Assembly: GCA_012798025.1 (NCBI GenBank)
Contig: JAAZNX010000006.1
Span: 1-16,044 of the forward strand
Direction of reading: 5' to 3'
Source: Methanothrix sp.
GTDB lineage: Archaea; Halobacteriota; Methanosarcinia; Methanotrichales; Methanotrichaceae
Length of the DNA stretch: 16,044 nt
Position numbers and translations under genes: made by a program. Below, one piece after another: positions 1 through 7,298 of this stretch (its first letter is position 1; every line of letters begins with the position of its first letter). The notes below the pieces were generated by a model, which searched no databases, was not told the origin of the DNA, and saw nothing but the letters and a program-made list of their open reading frames with translations.

Positions 1-489
1 CTTGAAGGCCTCCTCAAGTTCCCCAGGCATGTCATGGGTGCTCTCCAGGGTCTGGAAGTAAACATGCACATCCACTCCTTGGGCCTCCACTGATTTTTCG
101 TAAAACGACAGGCCGAAATCGATGAGGCAGATCTTTCCGGATCGCAAGATCATATTCGATGTGGTGAGGTCGCCATGGATGATGCCGCCTTTGTGCAGTC
201 TACCCACCATCTCTCCGACCTTCTCAGATATCTCAGGGGTGATGATATCTTTCAGCTTCTCTCCACGCACGTGTTCCATCTTCAACTCGAAACGAGAGAT
301 GTCGCGGATAATAGGCGTTAGGACCCCGTGCCTGCGAGCGTCCGAAGTGATTTTTGCTTCTCGGAGAGTCCTTTCCTGCCGTATGCGCTCATCCAGCTCC
401 GTCTGACGATAGCTTTTGGGCAGCCTCCACTTCCTTACAGTGCCGTTCTCTAAAGTTATGATCGCTTCTGCGCCTCTGCCTATCTCCAT
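1..489 (-). CDS. bud32: Kae1-associated atypical protein kinase Bud32 (KEOPS subunit), 3' end outside window
   Basis: Translating the minus strand from the ATG at 489 gives 163 codons that stay open to the window edge; standalone Bud32 proteins are about 200-225 residues, so the C-terminus is missing. Seen: an N-terminal GRGAEA glycine-rich loop (residues 4-9), the catalytic loop HGDLTTSN (105-112, Asp107) and the metal-binding IDFGLS (123-128, Asp124). These are signatures of the small RIO-like kinase/ATPase that works with Kae1 in the KEOPS complex for tRNA N6-threonylcarbamoyladenosine synthesis. The start overlaps the stop of the upstream DUF1786 gene by 10 bases, with a GAGG a few bases upstream, so the two are probably translationally coupled. 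Bud32 is here not fused to Kae1, although Kae1-Bud32 fusions occur in several methanogens (known). Family assignment is secure. Confidence 0.93.
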   Translation of the reverse strand, partial: MEIGRGAEAIITLENGTVRKWRLPKSYRQTELDERIRQERTLREAKITSDARRHGVLTPIIRDISRFELKMEHVRGEKLKDIITPEISEKVGEMVGRLHKGGIIHGDLTTSNMILRSGKICLIDFGLSFYEKSVEAQGVDVHVYFQTLESTHDMPGELEEAFK

Positions 490-1517
490 AGATCCTCTTT
501 TCTGTTCCAGGCCTCCACTAGGCCAAGGCAGCCAGTGATCATCATATCCCCTCCAGGCGATGCCGCCACTGCGTCACGCAGAGCACCACTCTTTAAAAAT
601 TGCTCTCTGCGAGGTCCTGTGACGAGGGTTGACAAGATCCTTTCTGGAATGCTCTCGATATAAGCTCCGTGGCCCCCATCATCGAATACCTCGGAGTTCT
701 TCAATCTTCCGGAGCACAGCTTATCCACAAGATTCCTGAGCTTCTCAGGAGTGAGCCAAGAGGTATGATGCTCGAAGATGGCTGTTATCCTCCCTTCGTC
801 GAGCAGAGCCGCCACAGTGTGGCCGTTTCCAAAGTTGATGATAAGCGAAGGCTCTATGCATCGCGGATCCAGAGAGGCCCCGAAGACTGCAGCAGGGCCG
901 GTATCCATGATCAGCGGTCGAAATCCTTCAATGGCCAGGTAACTGTGAACGGCAAGCATCCTGGTCATGGCATCCGGTGGCTGTCGAAAGGCAAACGACT
1001 TCAATGTCCCGCCGGAACGAATGGCGTTTCTCAGATGTTCAAACCTGACGATGCGATTTGACCTTTGCGGGGAATATCCATGATCCTGCACCGCTACAGC
1101 CAGATCCCTTGGAAGGTCCAGGTCAAAGAGCTGGAAGGCCCTGCGAAGTGCTGGAAGATCCAGATCCCCTGTCTGGATTGCCTCAGCCGATGAGGGAGCG
1201 TCTTCCCGAATTATGACGCCGAGAGCCTCCACTCGCTCCAGACTGTCGTTAATGGTAGCAGCCGCCGTAGGAGTGGCATATACCTTCAGGCCTGCTGCCA
1301 GATGCCATCTCACTGCTGCGGTGCAGGCGCCTCCACCCATTGTCGGGCCGTGCAGGAAGACATCTTTCCCAGCCAGACGTGCCCGATTTATCCTGTTTCC
1401 CACGATCACCGTGGAGCTTGGCAAGACCATCTTGGTAGAGCCTTCAAGAGGAACATCCTCCTGGTAGTACAGGATATCCTGGGTGCCTGCGCCCACATCA
1501 ATCGCTAAGAGCGACAT
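480..1517 (-). CDS. DUF1786 family protein with actin/hexokinase-like (ASKHA) nucleotide-binding motifs
   Basis: 345 residues. An N-terminal phosphate-1 type motif, IDVGAGTQDIL (residues 6-16), and a second phosphate-type motif, INFGNGHTVAAL (227-238), suggest an actin-like/Hsp70 ATPase fold. The family is often labelled 'pyruvate formate-lyase activating enzyme-like' in databases, but no radical-SAM CxxxCxxC cluster is present, so that name is not supported here. There is no signal peptide or membrane segment, so a cytoplasmic location is likely. A minus-strand TATA-like box (about 1540-1550) and GAGGT (1529-1533, 11 bases from ATG) precede it. It is the first gene of a two-gene unit with bud32, reading away from moaB. 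Function is unknown. The placement directly before Bud32, a partner of another ASKHA protein (Kae1), is suggestive but may be coincidence. Confidence 0.85.
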   Translation of the reverse strand: MSLLAIDVGAGTQDILYYQEDVPLEGSTKMVLPSSTVIVGNRINRARLAGKDVFLHGPTMGGGACTAAVRWHLAAGLKVYATPTAAATINDSLERVEALGVIIREDAPSSAEAIQTGDLDLPALRRAFQLFDLDLPRDLAVAVQDHGYSPQRSNRIVRFEHLRNAIRSGGTLKSFAFRQPPDAMTRMLAVHSYLAIEGFRPLIMDTGPAAVFGASLDPRCIEPSLIINFGNGHTVAALLDEGRITAIFEHHTSWLTPEKLRNLVDKLCSGRLKNSEVFDDGGHGAYIESIPERILSTLVTGPRREQFLKSGALRDAVAASPGGDMMITGCLGLVEAWNRKEDLWR

Positions 1518-1592
1518 ATTCTATTCGAACCTCAAGACCAATAAAGCAATCGTACGGGAAAAATTTTATCCTCATCGCATAGAGGATAATAC
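1518..1592. promoter_or_regulatory. Divergent promoter region for DUF1786-bud32 (minus) and moaB (plus)
   Basis: On the plus strand GAAAAATTTTAT (1559-1570) is a BRE/TATA-like element about 25-30 bases ahead of the moaB ATG at 1593, with AGAGGAT (1581-1587) as ribosome-binding site. On the minus strand the complement of 1537-1550 contains GCTTTATTGG, with a GAGGT before the DUF1786 start. Both leaders would be very short. This is judged by eye. Confidence 0.5.
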
Positions 1593-2096
1593 ATGATCAT
1601 CGGTGTTGTTGTCGCGAGCACATCCCGCTATAAAAGATATGGGCCTGTAAATAGTCCATCTGCGGCAGAGGACCTATCAGGAAAAGTGATCCAGGACATG
1701 ATACGGGCAGCAGGATACACAGACCACTATCAGCTTGTGTCTGACGGCATCCAGACCATCCGGGACGCTGTGGGAAAAAGCTCTGCTGATGCGATGATCA
1801 TCTGTGGTGGGACTGGTCTTACTCATCTGGATCTGACAATCGAAGCTGTCGAGCCCCTTTTCGAGAAGACGCTTCCTGGCTTTGGGGAGATCTTCCGCTA
1901 CAAGAGCTTGGAGGAGGTTGGAACGAGGGCAATGCTCACAAGGGCCACAGCCGGAATATATCAAGGAAAGCCGATATTTTGTCTTCCGGGAACGCCAGGG
2001 GCTGCCCGACTTGGCACTGAGCTTATCCTGGCAGAAATAGAACATATTATCAACCATATTCGGGGGCGAACAGGCCATCATTCAGGGAATAAATGA
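1593..2096 (+). CDS. moaB: MoaB/MogA-type molybdopterin adenylyltransferase
   Basis: 167 residues, the usual length for MoaB. Seen motifs: a GGTGLTHLD loop (residues 72-80), PGFGEIFR (95-102) and the C-terminal CLPGTPGAARL (130-140). These correspond to the molybdopterin-binding loops of the MoaB/MogA fold. The family activates molybdopterin by adenylylation before molybdate or tungstate insertion; in methanogens the product would serve, for example, formylmethanofuran dehydrogenase (inference). The ATG at 1593 follows AGAGGAT with 5 bases between. It appears to be a single-gene transcript: an 8-bp hairpin (2118-2144) ending in TTTT lies 22 bases after the stop, and the next gene has its own TATA. 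No other molybdenum-cofactor gene is visible nearby. Confidence 0.9.
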   Translation: MIIGVVVASTSRYKRYGPVNSPSAAEDLSGKVIQDMIRAAGYTDHYQLVSDGIQTIRDAVGKSSADAMIICGGTGLTHLDLTIEAVEPLFEKTLPGFGEIFRYKSLEEVGTRAMLTRATAGIYQGKPIFCLPGTPGAARLGTELILAEIEHIINHIRGRTGHHSGNK

Positions 2097-2117
2097 AAAT
2101 ATACTATTAATCGTATT

Positions 2118-2144
2118 AAAGGCTATTGAGGCGCAGTAGCCTTT
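2118..2144 (+). repeat. Perfect 8-bp inverted repeat between moaB and the CBS-zinc ribbon gene
   Basis: AAAGGCTA (2118-2125) and TAGCCTTT (2137-2144) are perfect complements around an 11-base loop. The right arm runs into TTTTATAT (2142-2149), so it overlaps the BRE/TATA of the next gene. It could be a moaB terminator hairpin, an operator at the 2198 promoter, or both. Confidence 0.55.
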
Positions 2145-2188
2145 TATATCTGTAGCACTCTGATAAGGATATAGAGCTATCACGGAGA
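2141..2188 (+). promoter_or_regulatory. Promoter and RBS of the CBS-zinc ribbon gene
   Basis: CTTTTATATC (2141-2150) is a good archaeal TATA box; initiation would be expected near 2171. GGAGA (2184-2188) lies 9 bases before the ATG at 2198. Confidence 0.6.
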
Positions 2189-2197
2189 GATAGGCCA

Positions 2198-2749
2198 ATG
2201 GAGACAGAGATTCCAGTGCGGGATATCATGACCCGCCCGGTGATAACAGCCGACGCCGACCTAGACATTCTGAACGCTGCGAAGAGGATGGGCTCAGCCA
2301 ATGTGGGAAGCCTGATAATATTATCCGAGGGCAAGCCCATAGGCATTCTTACTGAAAGGGATTTAGTAAAGAAGGTTGTGGCTCAGGCGGCCGATCCCAG
2401 AAGCGTGAAGGTAGGAGACATCATGAGCGCACCAGTGGTCGCCATCGATCCAGAGGCAAGCTTGCGCGAGGCAGCAGAGCTGATGCTGAAGTCCGGCGTC
2501 AAGAGGCTCCCTGTGATCTCCAATGGAGGGCTAGTAGGAATAATAACTGACACAGATCTGGTCTCTGGATCCTCTGTCGGCCTCAATGAGATTTTGAGCA
2601 ATCTCATAGAAATGCACCGTGAGAGCGTCCACTTTGAGGAGTCCAGAGAGGTTGGAAGTGGAATTTGCGAACTTTGCGGCCAGCTCTCAGACTCCTTGAA
2701 GAGCATAAACGGCGAGCTTCTATGTTGGAGCTGCAGAGAAGGCAAATAA
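2198..2749 (+). CDS. Two-CBS-domain protein with C-terminal zinc ribbon
   Basis: 183 residues. Two CBS motifs form one Bateman module: about residues 7-60 (VRDIMTRPVITA ... GILTERDLV) and 71-125 (VGDIMSAPVVAI ... GIITDTDLV). A linker with acidic and histidine residues follows, then a C-terminal CELC (157-160) and CWSC (176-179), a four-cysteine zinc ribbon-like knuckle pair. CBS pairs sense adenine nucleotides or S-adenosylmethionine; the ribbon suggests nucleic-acid or protein binding (inference). There is no catalytic domain, so the old label 'IMP dehydrogenase-related' would be misleading. It has its own promoter and is followed after 34 bases by another promoter and the large CBS operon, so it is a neighbour of that operon rather than certainly part of it. 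Confidence 0.88.
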   Translation: METEIPVRDIMTRPVITADADLDILNAAKRMGSANVGSLIILSEGKPIGILTERDLVKKVVAQAADPRSVKVGDIMSAPVVAIDPEASLREAAELMLKSGVKRLPVISNGGLVGIITDTDLVSGSSVGLNEILSNLIEMHRESVHFEESREVGSGICELCGQLSDSLKSINGELLCWSCREGK

Positions 2750-2775
2750 TTTTATACCAGCTTGCAGGACCGAGG
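2748..2775 (+). promoter_or_regulatory. Promoter and RBS of the CBS/RNA ligase operon
   Basis: AATTTTATAC (2748-2757) overlaps the stop codon of the previous gene and looks like a TATA box. GAGG (2772-2775) sits 8 bases before the ATG at 2784. Initiation near 2778 would give a near-leaderless message, so the TATA and SD assignments are slightly in tension; read-through from 2198 may use the SD. Confidence 0.5.
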
Positions 2776-2783
2776 AAATAATT

Positions 2784-3560
2784 ATGTTAGTTGAGGATAT
2801 TTTATCCAGAGATCCTCTTTACGTAGAGGATTCCACTTATCTGACTAAGGCGCGCCAGTTGATCAGAGACCATCATGTGCGAGGACTGCCGGTTGTGAAC
2901 GATAATAAGCACGTCCTTGGCATTGTAACTGCTCGGGATATGCTCAGAGTAACCTCGACCAAGTCGAATGTGACTGTAGCCGGCTTCATGGTCCAGGTTC
3001 CACTCGTGACAGGACAGATGGACATGTTCGATGCAGCCCGTCTCATGCTCAAGGAGAAGAGTGCCTTGCTGCCAGTGATTGAGTCCATGGACAAGCCTCG
3101 CCTTCGGGGCGTAGTCACCCTCCTGGATGTATTCAAACATATAGACCTTGAGAAGGTTCCAAAAAAGCAAATTCAAGAGTTTATGAGCACCAAGGTCGTA
3201 ACTGCAAGCCCGGACGACCCGGTAACAAAGGTCTGGGACAAGATGGTGGAAGAGGACTTTACAGGACTGCCAGTTGTAAAAGATGGCAAGCCCATTGGGA
3301 TGATCACAAGGTTCGATATTCTGAAGAGAGGTTGGGCCAGGATCAGCAAAGAGAGCGAAACCAGGCCCGTCGATTCCACGCAGATGCGCATAGAGAAGCT
3401 GATGAGCTCTCCCATATACAGCATAAAGCCGGATGCCAGCCTTGCCAGCGCCATAGAGCTGATGCGCAAATACGAAATCGGCCGGATATCTGTAGTAGAT
3501 GAGGGAAAGCTCATTGGGATAGTCGATAGAAACGATCTGATCAAAGGCTACCTAGGGTGA
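2784..3560 (+). CDS. Four-CBS-domain protein (first gene of the CBS/RNA ligase operon)
   Basis: 258 residues made entirely of four CBS motifs in two Bateman pairs: about residues 1-57, 63-122, 130-185 and 200-258. Typical signatures are seen: RGLPVV ... GIVTARDML, the more divergent second repeat SALLPVI ... GVVTLLDVF, TGLPVV ... GMITRFDIL, and GRISVV ... GIVDRNDLI. A basic linker (about 186-199) separates the third and fourth. No enzyme, membrane or DNA-binding domain is visible. The expected role is a soluble adenosine-ligand sensor (AMP, ADP, ATP or SAM), possibly acting on operon partners; ligand and target cannot be read from the sequence. It is followed after 6 bases by the next CBS gene. 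Confidence 0.88.
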   Translation: MLVEDILSRDPLYVEDSTYLTKARQLIRDHHVRGLPVVNDNKHVLGIVTARDMLRVTSTKSNVTVAGFMVQVPLVTGQMDMFDAARLMLKEKSALLPVIESMDKPRLRGVVTLLDVFKHIDLEKVPKKQIQEFMSTKVVTASPDDPVTKVWDKMVEEDFTGLPVVKDGKPIGMITRFDILKRGWARISKESETRPVDSTQMRIEKLMSSPIYSIKPDASLASAIELMRKYEIGRISVVDEGKLIGIVDRNDLIKGYLG

Positions 3561-3566
3561 ACGAAG

Positions 3567-4544
3567 ATGAGCAAAGGGCCAACAACCGGAAAAGAAGTAA
3601 CAAGGATACCGAAGAAGAATGACAGGATGCCAGTAGCCCCAGGTTCAGGGAAAAGAGCACCTTTGCAATTCGATTCCCGATCTGCAAGGCGAATGGGCGA
3701 AGTTTTAAGCGTAGCGTCCACTGACGTCGTCACAGTCCCGCCTACTACAACGATCATGGGAGCCATAAAGACGATGACCTTTTATGGTTTTTCCAGGCTT
3801 CCAATAGCCGATGCTGGGACCAGAAGGTTGATCGGATTTGTGACATCAGTGGACATCGTGGACTTCCTGGGCGGAGGCCTGCGTCATAACCTCCTGAGGG
3901 AGAAGTTTGGCGGCAACATCTTCACGGCCATCAATGCCGATATCAGGGAGATCATGAGCACAGAGCTCACATACGCCAGCGATAAGTCCTCCTTGAACGA
4001 TGTTTTAAAGCTGATGTACGAGAAGAACGTGGGCGGCCTCCCTATAGTTGATGAAGAAAACCGCATTGAAGCCATAATAACCGAGGAGGACTTCGTGCGC
4101 TTCTGCAGCAATCTGGATACGGGGTTGCTTGTAGAGTCATTCATGAACCCCAATGTGGTGACGGCTCCAGCGCAAACCACCATCGAGAAGATGACCAGAA
4201 TGATCATTCAGAAAGGATTCCGCCGCATGCCTGTCGTGCAGGACGGTGTGCTCATGGGCATGGTCACTGCATCAGACATAATGAAATATCTTGGCAGTGG
4301 CGATGCATTTGAAAAGGTCGTAACTGGTGATATTGCTGAAGTCATGAACCAGCCTATCAAGAGCCTCATCAAGAGCAGCTTAATTGTTACAGAAAAGAAG
4401 GCGGACTTGGGGGCTGCAGCCAAGAAGATGATGGATAACGACATTGGGTCTTTGCCTGTTTTGGACAATGAATCCTTGGCAGGAATTCTGACAGAGAGGG
4501 ACTACGTGAGGGCATTGGCCGAGAACAGGGGGATACTATCATGA
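3567..4544 (+). CDS. Four-CBS-domain protein with basic N-terminal extension
   Basis: 325 residues. A lysine/arginine-rich, low-complexity extension of about 40 residues precedes four CBS motifs: about 43-103, 126-182, 188-245 and 255-320. An insertion of about 20 residues (RHNLLREKFGGNIF region) lies between the first two. Signatures include SRLPIA ... GFVTSVDIV, GGLPIV ... IITEEDFV, RRMPVV ... GMVTASDIM and GSLPVL ... GILTERDYV. The ATG at 3567 follows GGGTGA, which overlaps the previous stop; the spacing is good. The stop overlaps the next start by 4 bases (ATGA). The basic tail could bind RNA or another polyanion, which would fit the RNA ligase downstream (inference). Confidence 0.87.
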   Translation: MSKGPTTGKEVTRIPKKNDRMPVAPGSGKRAPLQFDSRSARRMGEVLSVASTDVVTVPPTTTIMGAIKTMTFYGFSRLPIADAGTRRLIGFVTSVDIVDFLGGGLRHNLLREKFGGNIFTAINADIREIMSTELTYASDKSSLNDVLKLMYEKNVGGLPIVDEENRIEAIITEEDFVRFCSNLDTGLLVESFMNPNVVTAPAQTTIEKMTRMIIQKGFRRMPVVQDGVLMGMVTASDIMKYLGSGDAFEKVVTGDIAEVMNQPIKSLIKSSLIVTEKKADLGAAAKKMMDNDIGSLPVLDNESLAGILTERDYVRALAENRGILS

Positions 4545-5401
4545 TCATAAAAAAAGTCAAAGACTACATGAGCGCTCCTATATACGTTATCGAGCGGAAT
4601 GAGCCCATCCAAAGAGCCAGAAATCTGATGTTCAAATACGGCATTGGCAGAATTCCTGTGATGGATAAGGGCAAGCTGGTAGGCATAGTTACAAAATATG
4701 ACATCACCAACCGGCTCAACCAGGCAGCTCCGGAGTGGCGCAGACGGCCCATTGACAAAATCCCCATCCAAGTAGTGATGACCGAAAAGCCCATAACCAT
4801 TTTCCCCGATGCCACCATGCCCCAGGCGGCTGAGCTCATGGTCGAGAACGATATCAGCGGCTTGCCAGTGGAGCGCGATGGCGATATCGTGGGCATGATC
4901 ACCTCCCGAAACATGGTGAAGTACTTCTCAGAGCAGGATGTCAGGGCAACAGTTGGCGACCTGATGAATAAAAACATTTTGAGTGTCCATCGGCACCACA
5001 CAATAGGCCATGTCCTGGAGGAGATGAATGTGCAGGGCGTCAGCCGTGCCCTGGTCTATGAGGACAACGCAACTCCCGTTGGGATTGTCACCCGCTCAAG
5101 CCTCACGTTCTCGGATATCATGGGACCAAAAGATGAGATGGAGACCAAGAACATAAAGATGACCAGAAAAGAGAGCACTGCCGGCAGAAAACAATACAGA
5201 TATATAAGGCAGATGCCTTTTGTGGCCGAGGATATCATGACATCTCCCATCATCACAGTTAACCCGGAGATAAAAGCGGTAGAAGCTGCCAAGACGCTCT
5301 CTGAGAAGAACATCATTGGCATGCCAGTCATGGAGAATAACGATGTTGTGGGCTACTTCTCGGCCGATGAGATCATATCAGAGATTGGGAGGTGGAAGTG
5401 A
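4541..5401 (+). CDS. Four-CBS-domain protein
   Basis: 286 residues with four CBS motifs: about 6-60 (VKDYMSAPIYVI ... GIVTKYDIT), 75-130 (GLPVERDGDIVGMITSRNMV), 134-194 (a degenerate repeat with SRALVYEDN ... GIVTRSSLT) and 226-284 (AEDIMTSPIITV ... GYFSADEII). A charged linker rich in Lys and Arg (about 200-222) separates the third and fourth, the same position as the basic linker in the protein at 2784, suggesting these genes arose by duplication. The start lies within the ATGA overlap with the previous stop, indicating translational coupling. The stop overlaps the next start by one base. Confidence 0.87.
   Translation: MIIKKVKDYMSAPIYVIERNEPIQRARNLMFKYGIGRIPVMDKGKLVGIVTKYDITNRLNQAAPEWRRRPIDKIPIQVVMTEKPITIFPDATMPQAAELMVENDISGLPVERDGDIVGMITSRNMVKYFSEQDVRATVGDLMNKNILSVHRHHTIGHVLEEMNVQGVSRALVYEDNATPVGIVTRSSLTFSDIMGPKDEMETKNIKMTRKESTAGRKQYRYIRQMPFVAEDIMTSPIITVNPEIKAVEAAKTLSEKNIIGMPVMENNDVVGYFSADEIISEIGRWK
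5388..5394 (+). promoter_or_regulatory. Strong Shine-Dalgarno that fixes the start of the next CBS gene
   Basis: GGAGGTG lies within the end of the preceding gene, 6 bases before the ATG at 5401. The longer reading from the GTG at 5392 would start inside this site, so ATG 5401 is the better start. Confidence 0.7.
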
Positions 5402-6180
5402 TGCAGGTAAAGGACATAATGACTGAGCCGGTCACCATCGACAAATCAGAGAGAATTGGCCACGCACTGGACCTGATGGAGAAGAACGACCTGCGCAGGC
5501 TCTTGGTGACCAACAAGGACAAGATGGGTGGAATAATAACCACAAGACAGATCGCTCGTGTGCTTGGCACTCGAAAGAGCCTGGGCATGCCGGCATCCTC
5601 GCTGCATGTGGCTGCAGCAACTATGGATGCCGTGATCAAGGTCTTGCCAGATATGAGCGTGGAAGATGCCATGGTCCTCCTGCAGAAGACCTCTGTGCTG
5701 GTAGTAGTGGATGGCGACAAGATCCTGGGATGGATCCGGCCAAGAGAGATACTGGCTGCAGTAAATGTGAGCGGCCATGCCTCCGATGCCATGAGGTTCC
5801 CTCTGACTGCGAACCCCAACGATCGCCTGGTTCATGCCCGGCGCATGATGCTGGACAGAGATGTGGGCAGGCTGCCAGTTGTGGAAGCCGGTCGGCTGGT
5901 GGGGATAATAACTGAGAGGGACATGGCAAGGTCTCTGCGGGCCTTCCGAGACCTTAACGATACCGCAAGCAAGCAATATGCTCGCATCTACAATATACTG
6001 GTCGCTGACGTGATGACCCACGATGTTTTGTATGTGTACACAGACACTCCCCTGGAAGATGTCAAGAAGATGATCCTCACTGAAGGCAAGGGTGGCCTGC
6101 CAGTTCTCAATCGCAAGGAAGAGGTGGTGGGGATGATAACCAGGAGGTCAATCCTTGATTATCTGGTGAGGACCAGATGA
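5401..6180 (+). CDS. Four-CBS-domain protein (last CBS gene before the RNA ligase)
   Basis: 259 residues from the ATG at 5401 (TGATG overlap with the preceding stop), chosen because of the GGAGGTG 6 bases upstream; a GTG at 5392 would add three residues. Four CBS motifs: about 1-58 (VKDIMTEPVTID ... GIITTRQIA), 65-125 (degenerate, SVLVVVDGDKILGWIRPREI), 128-185 (GRLPVV ... GIITERDMA) and 200-258 (GGLPVL ... GMITRRSIL). It overlaps the RNA ligase start by 4 bases (ATGA), so the two are very probably co-translated. There is no catalytic domain. A direct regulatory link with the ligase is an inference from position only. Confidence 0.88.
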   Translation: MQVKDIMTEPVTIDKSERIGHALDLMEKNDLRRLLVTNKDKMGGIITTRQIARVLGTRKSLGMPASSLHVAAATMDAVIKVLPDMSVEDAMVLLQKTSVLVVVDGDKILGWIRPREILAAVNVSGHASDAMRFPLTANPNDRLVHARRMMLDRDVGRLPVVEAGRLVGIITERDMARSLRAFRDLNDTASKQYARIYNILVADVMTHDVLYVYTDTPLEDVKKMILTEGKGGLPVLNRKEEVVGMITRRSILDYLVRTR

Positions 6181-7298
6181 ATCTGGGAAGAGTAGCAGAA
6201 AAACTAGGAATTACCAAAGAGAGACTGCAAAACCTGCATGATGCTGTAGTAAAACAATCGAGCTGGCCAGAGCCCCGACTTCTGAGGTTTGAGAAAGCGA
6301 CCTCGGGAATCGAGGCGGGCACAGTTGTTTTTGAAAACGGCGAGATCATCTACGGCTATCCTAAAATTCGCCGCGCTATGATGCTCGGTCCGGCTGTAGA
6401 GAAACATTTTTCAGGCGTTGTGGCAGTCGAGGAGAAGATGAACGGCCACAACGTGCGTATATCTTCTGTGGATGGCGATGTGGTGGCTCTGACACGTGGC
6501 GGATTCATCTGTCCCTATTCAACAGAGGTTGCGCAGAGACTATTGCCTGAGGAGATCTTTGAGGAGCATCCGGATCTTGTTTTATGCGGAGAGATGGTAG
6601 GCCCTGAGAACCCCTATGTCCCCAAGAGCATCTACCCCACAGACACCATAGACTTCTACCTCTTCGACCTCTCACGGAAGAACTGCAAGAGCACTCTGGG
6701 AGTGCATAAGACGCACAGGTTTGCAGAGGATCATGGGATACGGGCGACTGCACTCTTGGGGGAGTTTAATAAAGATAAGGCCCCGGAGAAGATCAAGCAA
6801 ATTGTGAAAAGGCTGGGTCGTCAGGGAAGGGAAGGCGTTGTGATTAAGGACCCGGATAATTTGGCAGCTCCACTCAAGTACACCAGTTCCGAGACCAATT
6901 GCAACGACCTCTCTGTGGCCTTCCGCTACTACAATGATTATGCTCTTGACTTCTTTTTGTCCCGGGCAATCCGAGAGGGGTTTCAGTCTGTGGAGTGGAA
7001 GGAGTCCGATGATGAGAGGAGAGCGAGAGCTCTACGCCTCGGCGAGAGCATTCTTTTGCCTATGGTCGACACAATTCAGAGAAAGCAAGCTGGAGAGAAT
7101 ATCGCCCAGAAGGTGCAGATCAGGGTGAAGAGTCTGCAGACTGCACGGGAGTTTGAATATCACTTGAGGCGCAGCGGCATGAGGGCGATATTCGATCAGC
7201 CAGAGCCAGATGACGACGGCTATCTGGTGAGGATCACAAAGCTTGTTATGAGCACAAATGATAAAACCCAGGCACTCCTGGAAGGTGAGACTTGGTGA
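6177..7298 (+). CDS. ATP-dependent RNA ligase, archaeal Rnl3 (Pab1020/MthRnl) family
   Basis: 373 residues, close to the roughly 380 of characterised archaeal homologues. Nucleotidyltransferase motifs are in order: motif I KMNGHNVR (Lys87, the AMP acceptor), LCGEMVG (136-142), motif III DFYLFDL (159-165), motif IV REGVVIKD (218-225) and motif V APLKYT (Lys234). A C-terminal helical region after about 250 corresponds to the dimerisation domain of the family. Known members adenylate and ligate or circularise 5'-phosphate/3'-OH single-stranded RNA. Archaeal tRNA exons are joined by RtcB instead, so the intron-bearing tRNA downstream is not an obvious substrate. It sits behind four CBS genes and overlaps both neighbours by 4 bases. 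I recall a similar CBS-gene/RNA ligase arrangement in Methanothermobacter, which would need checking. Confidence 0.92.
   Translation: MNLGRVAEKLGITKERLQNLHDAVVKQSSWPEPRLLRFEKATSGIEAGTVVFENGEIIYGYPKIRRAMMLGPAVEKHFSGVVAVEEKMNGHNVRISSVDGDVVALTRGGFICPYSTEVAQRLLPEEIFEEHPDLVLCGEMVGPENPYVPKSIYPTDTIDFYLFDLSRKNCKSTLGVHKTHRFAEDHGIRATALLGEFNKDKAPEKIKQIVKRLGRQGREGVVIKDPDNLAAPLKYTSSETNCNDLSVAFRYYNDYALDFFLSRAIREGFQSVEWKESDDERRARALRLGESILLPMVDTIQRKQAGENIAQKVQIRVKSLQTAREFEYHLRRSGMRAIFDQPEPDDDGYLVRITKLVMSTNDKTQALLEGETW

Noticed and set aside
480..1517. Pyruvate formate-lyase activating enzyme for the DUF1786 gene
   Set aside because: No radical-SAM CxxxCxxC motif; the motifs seen are ASKHA-like phosphate loops.
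5392..5400. GTG start at 5392 for the last CBS gene
   Set aside because: It lies within the GGAGGTG that is perfectly spaced for the ATG at 5401.
2198..6180. IMP dehydrogenase-related annotation for the CBS genes
   Set aside because: Only CBS motifs are present; no IMPDH barrel or catalytic cysteine loop.
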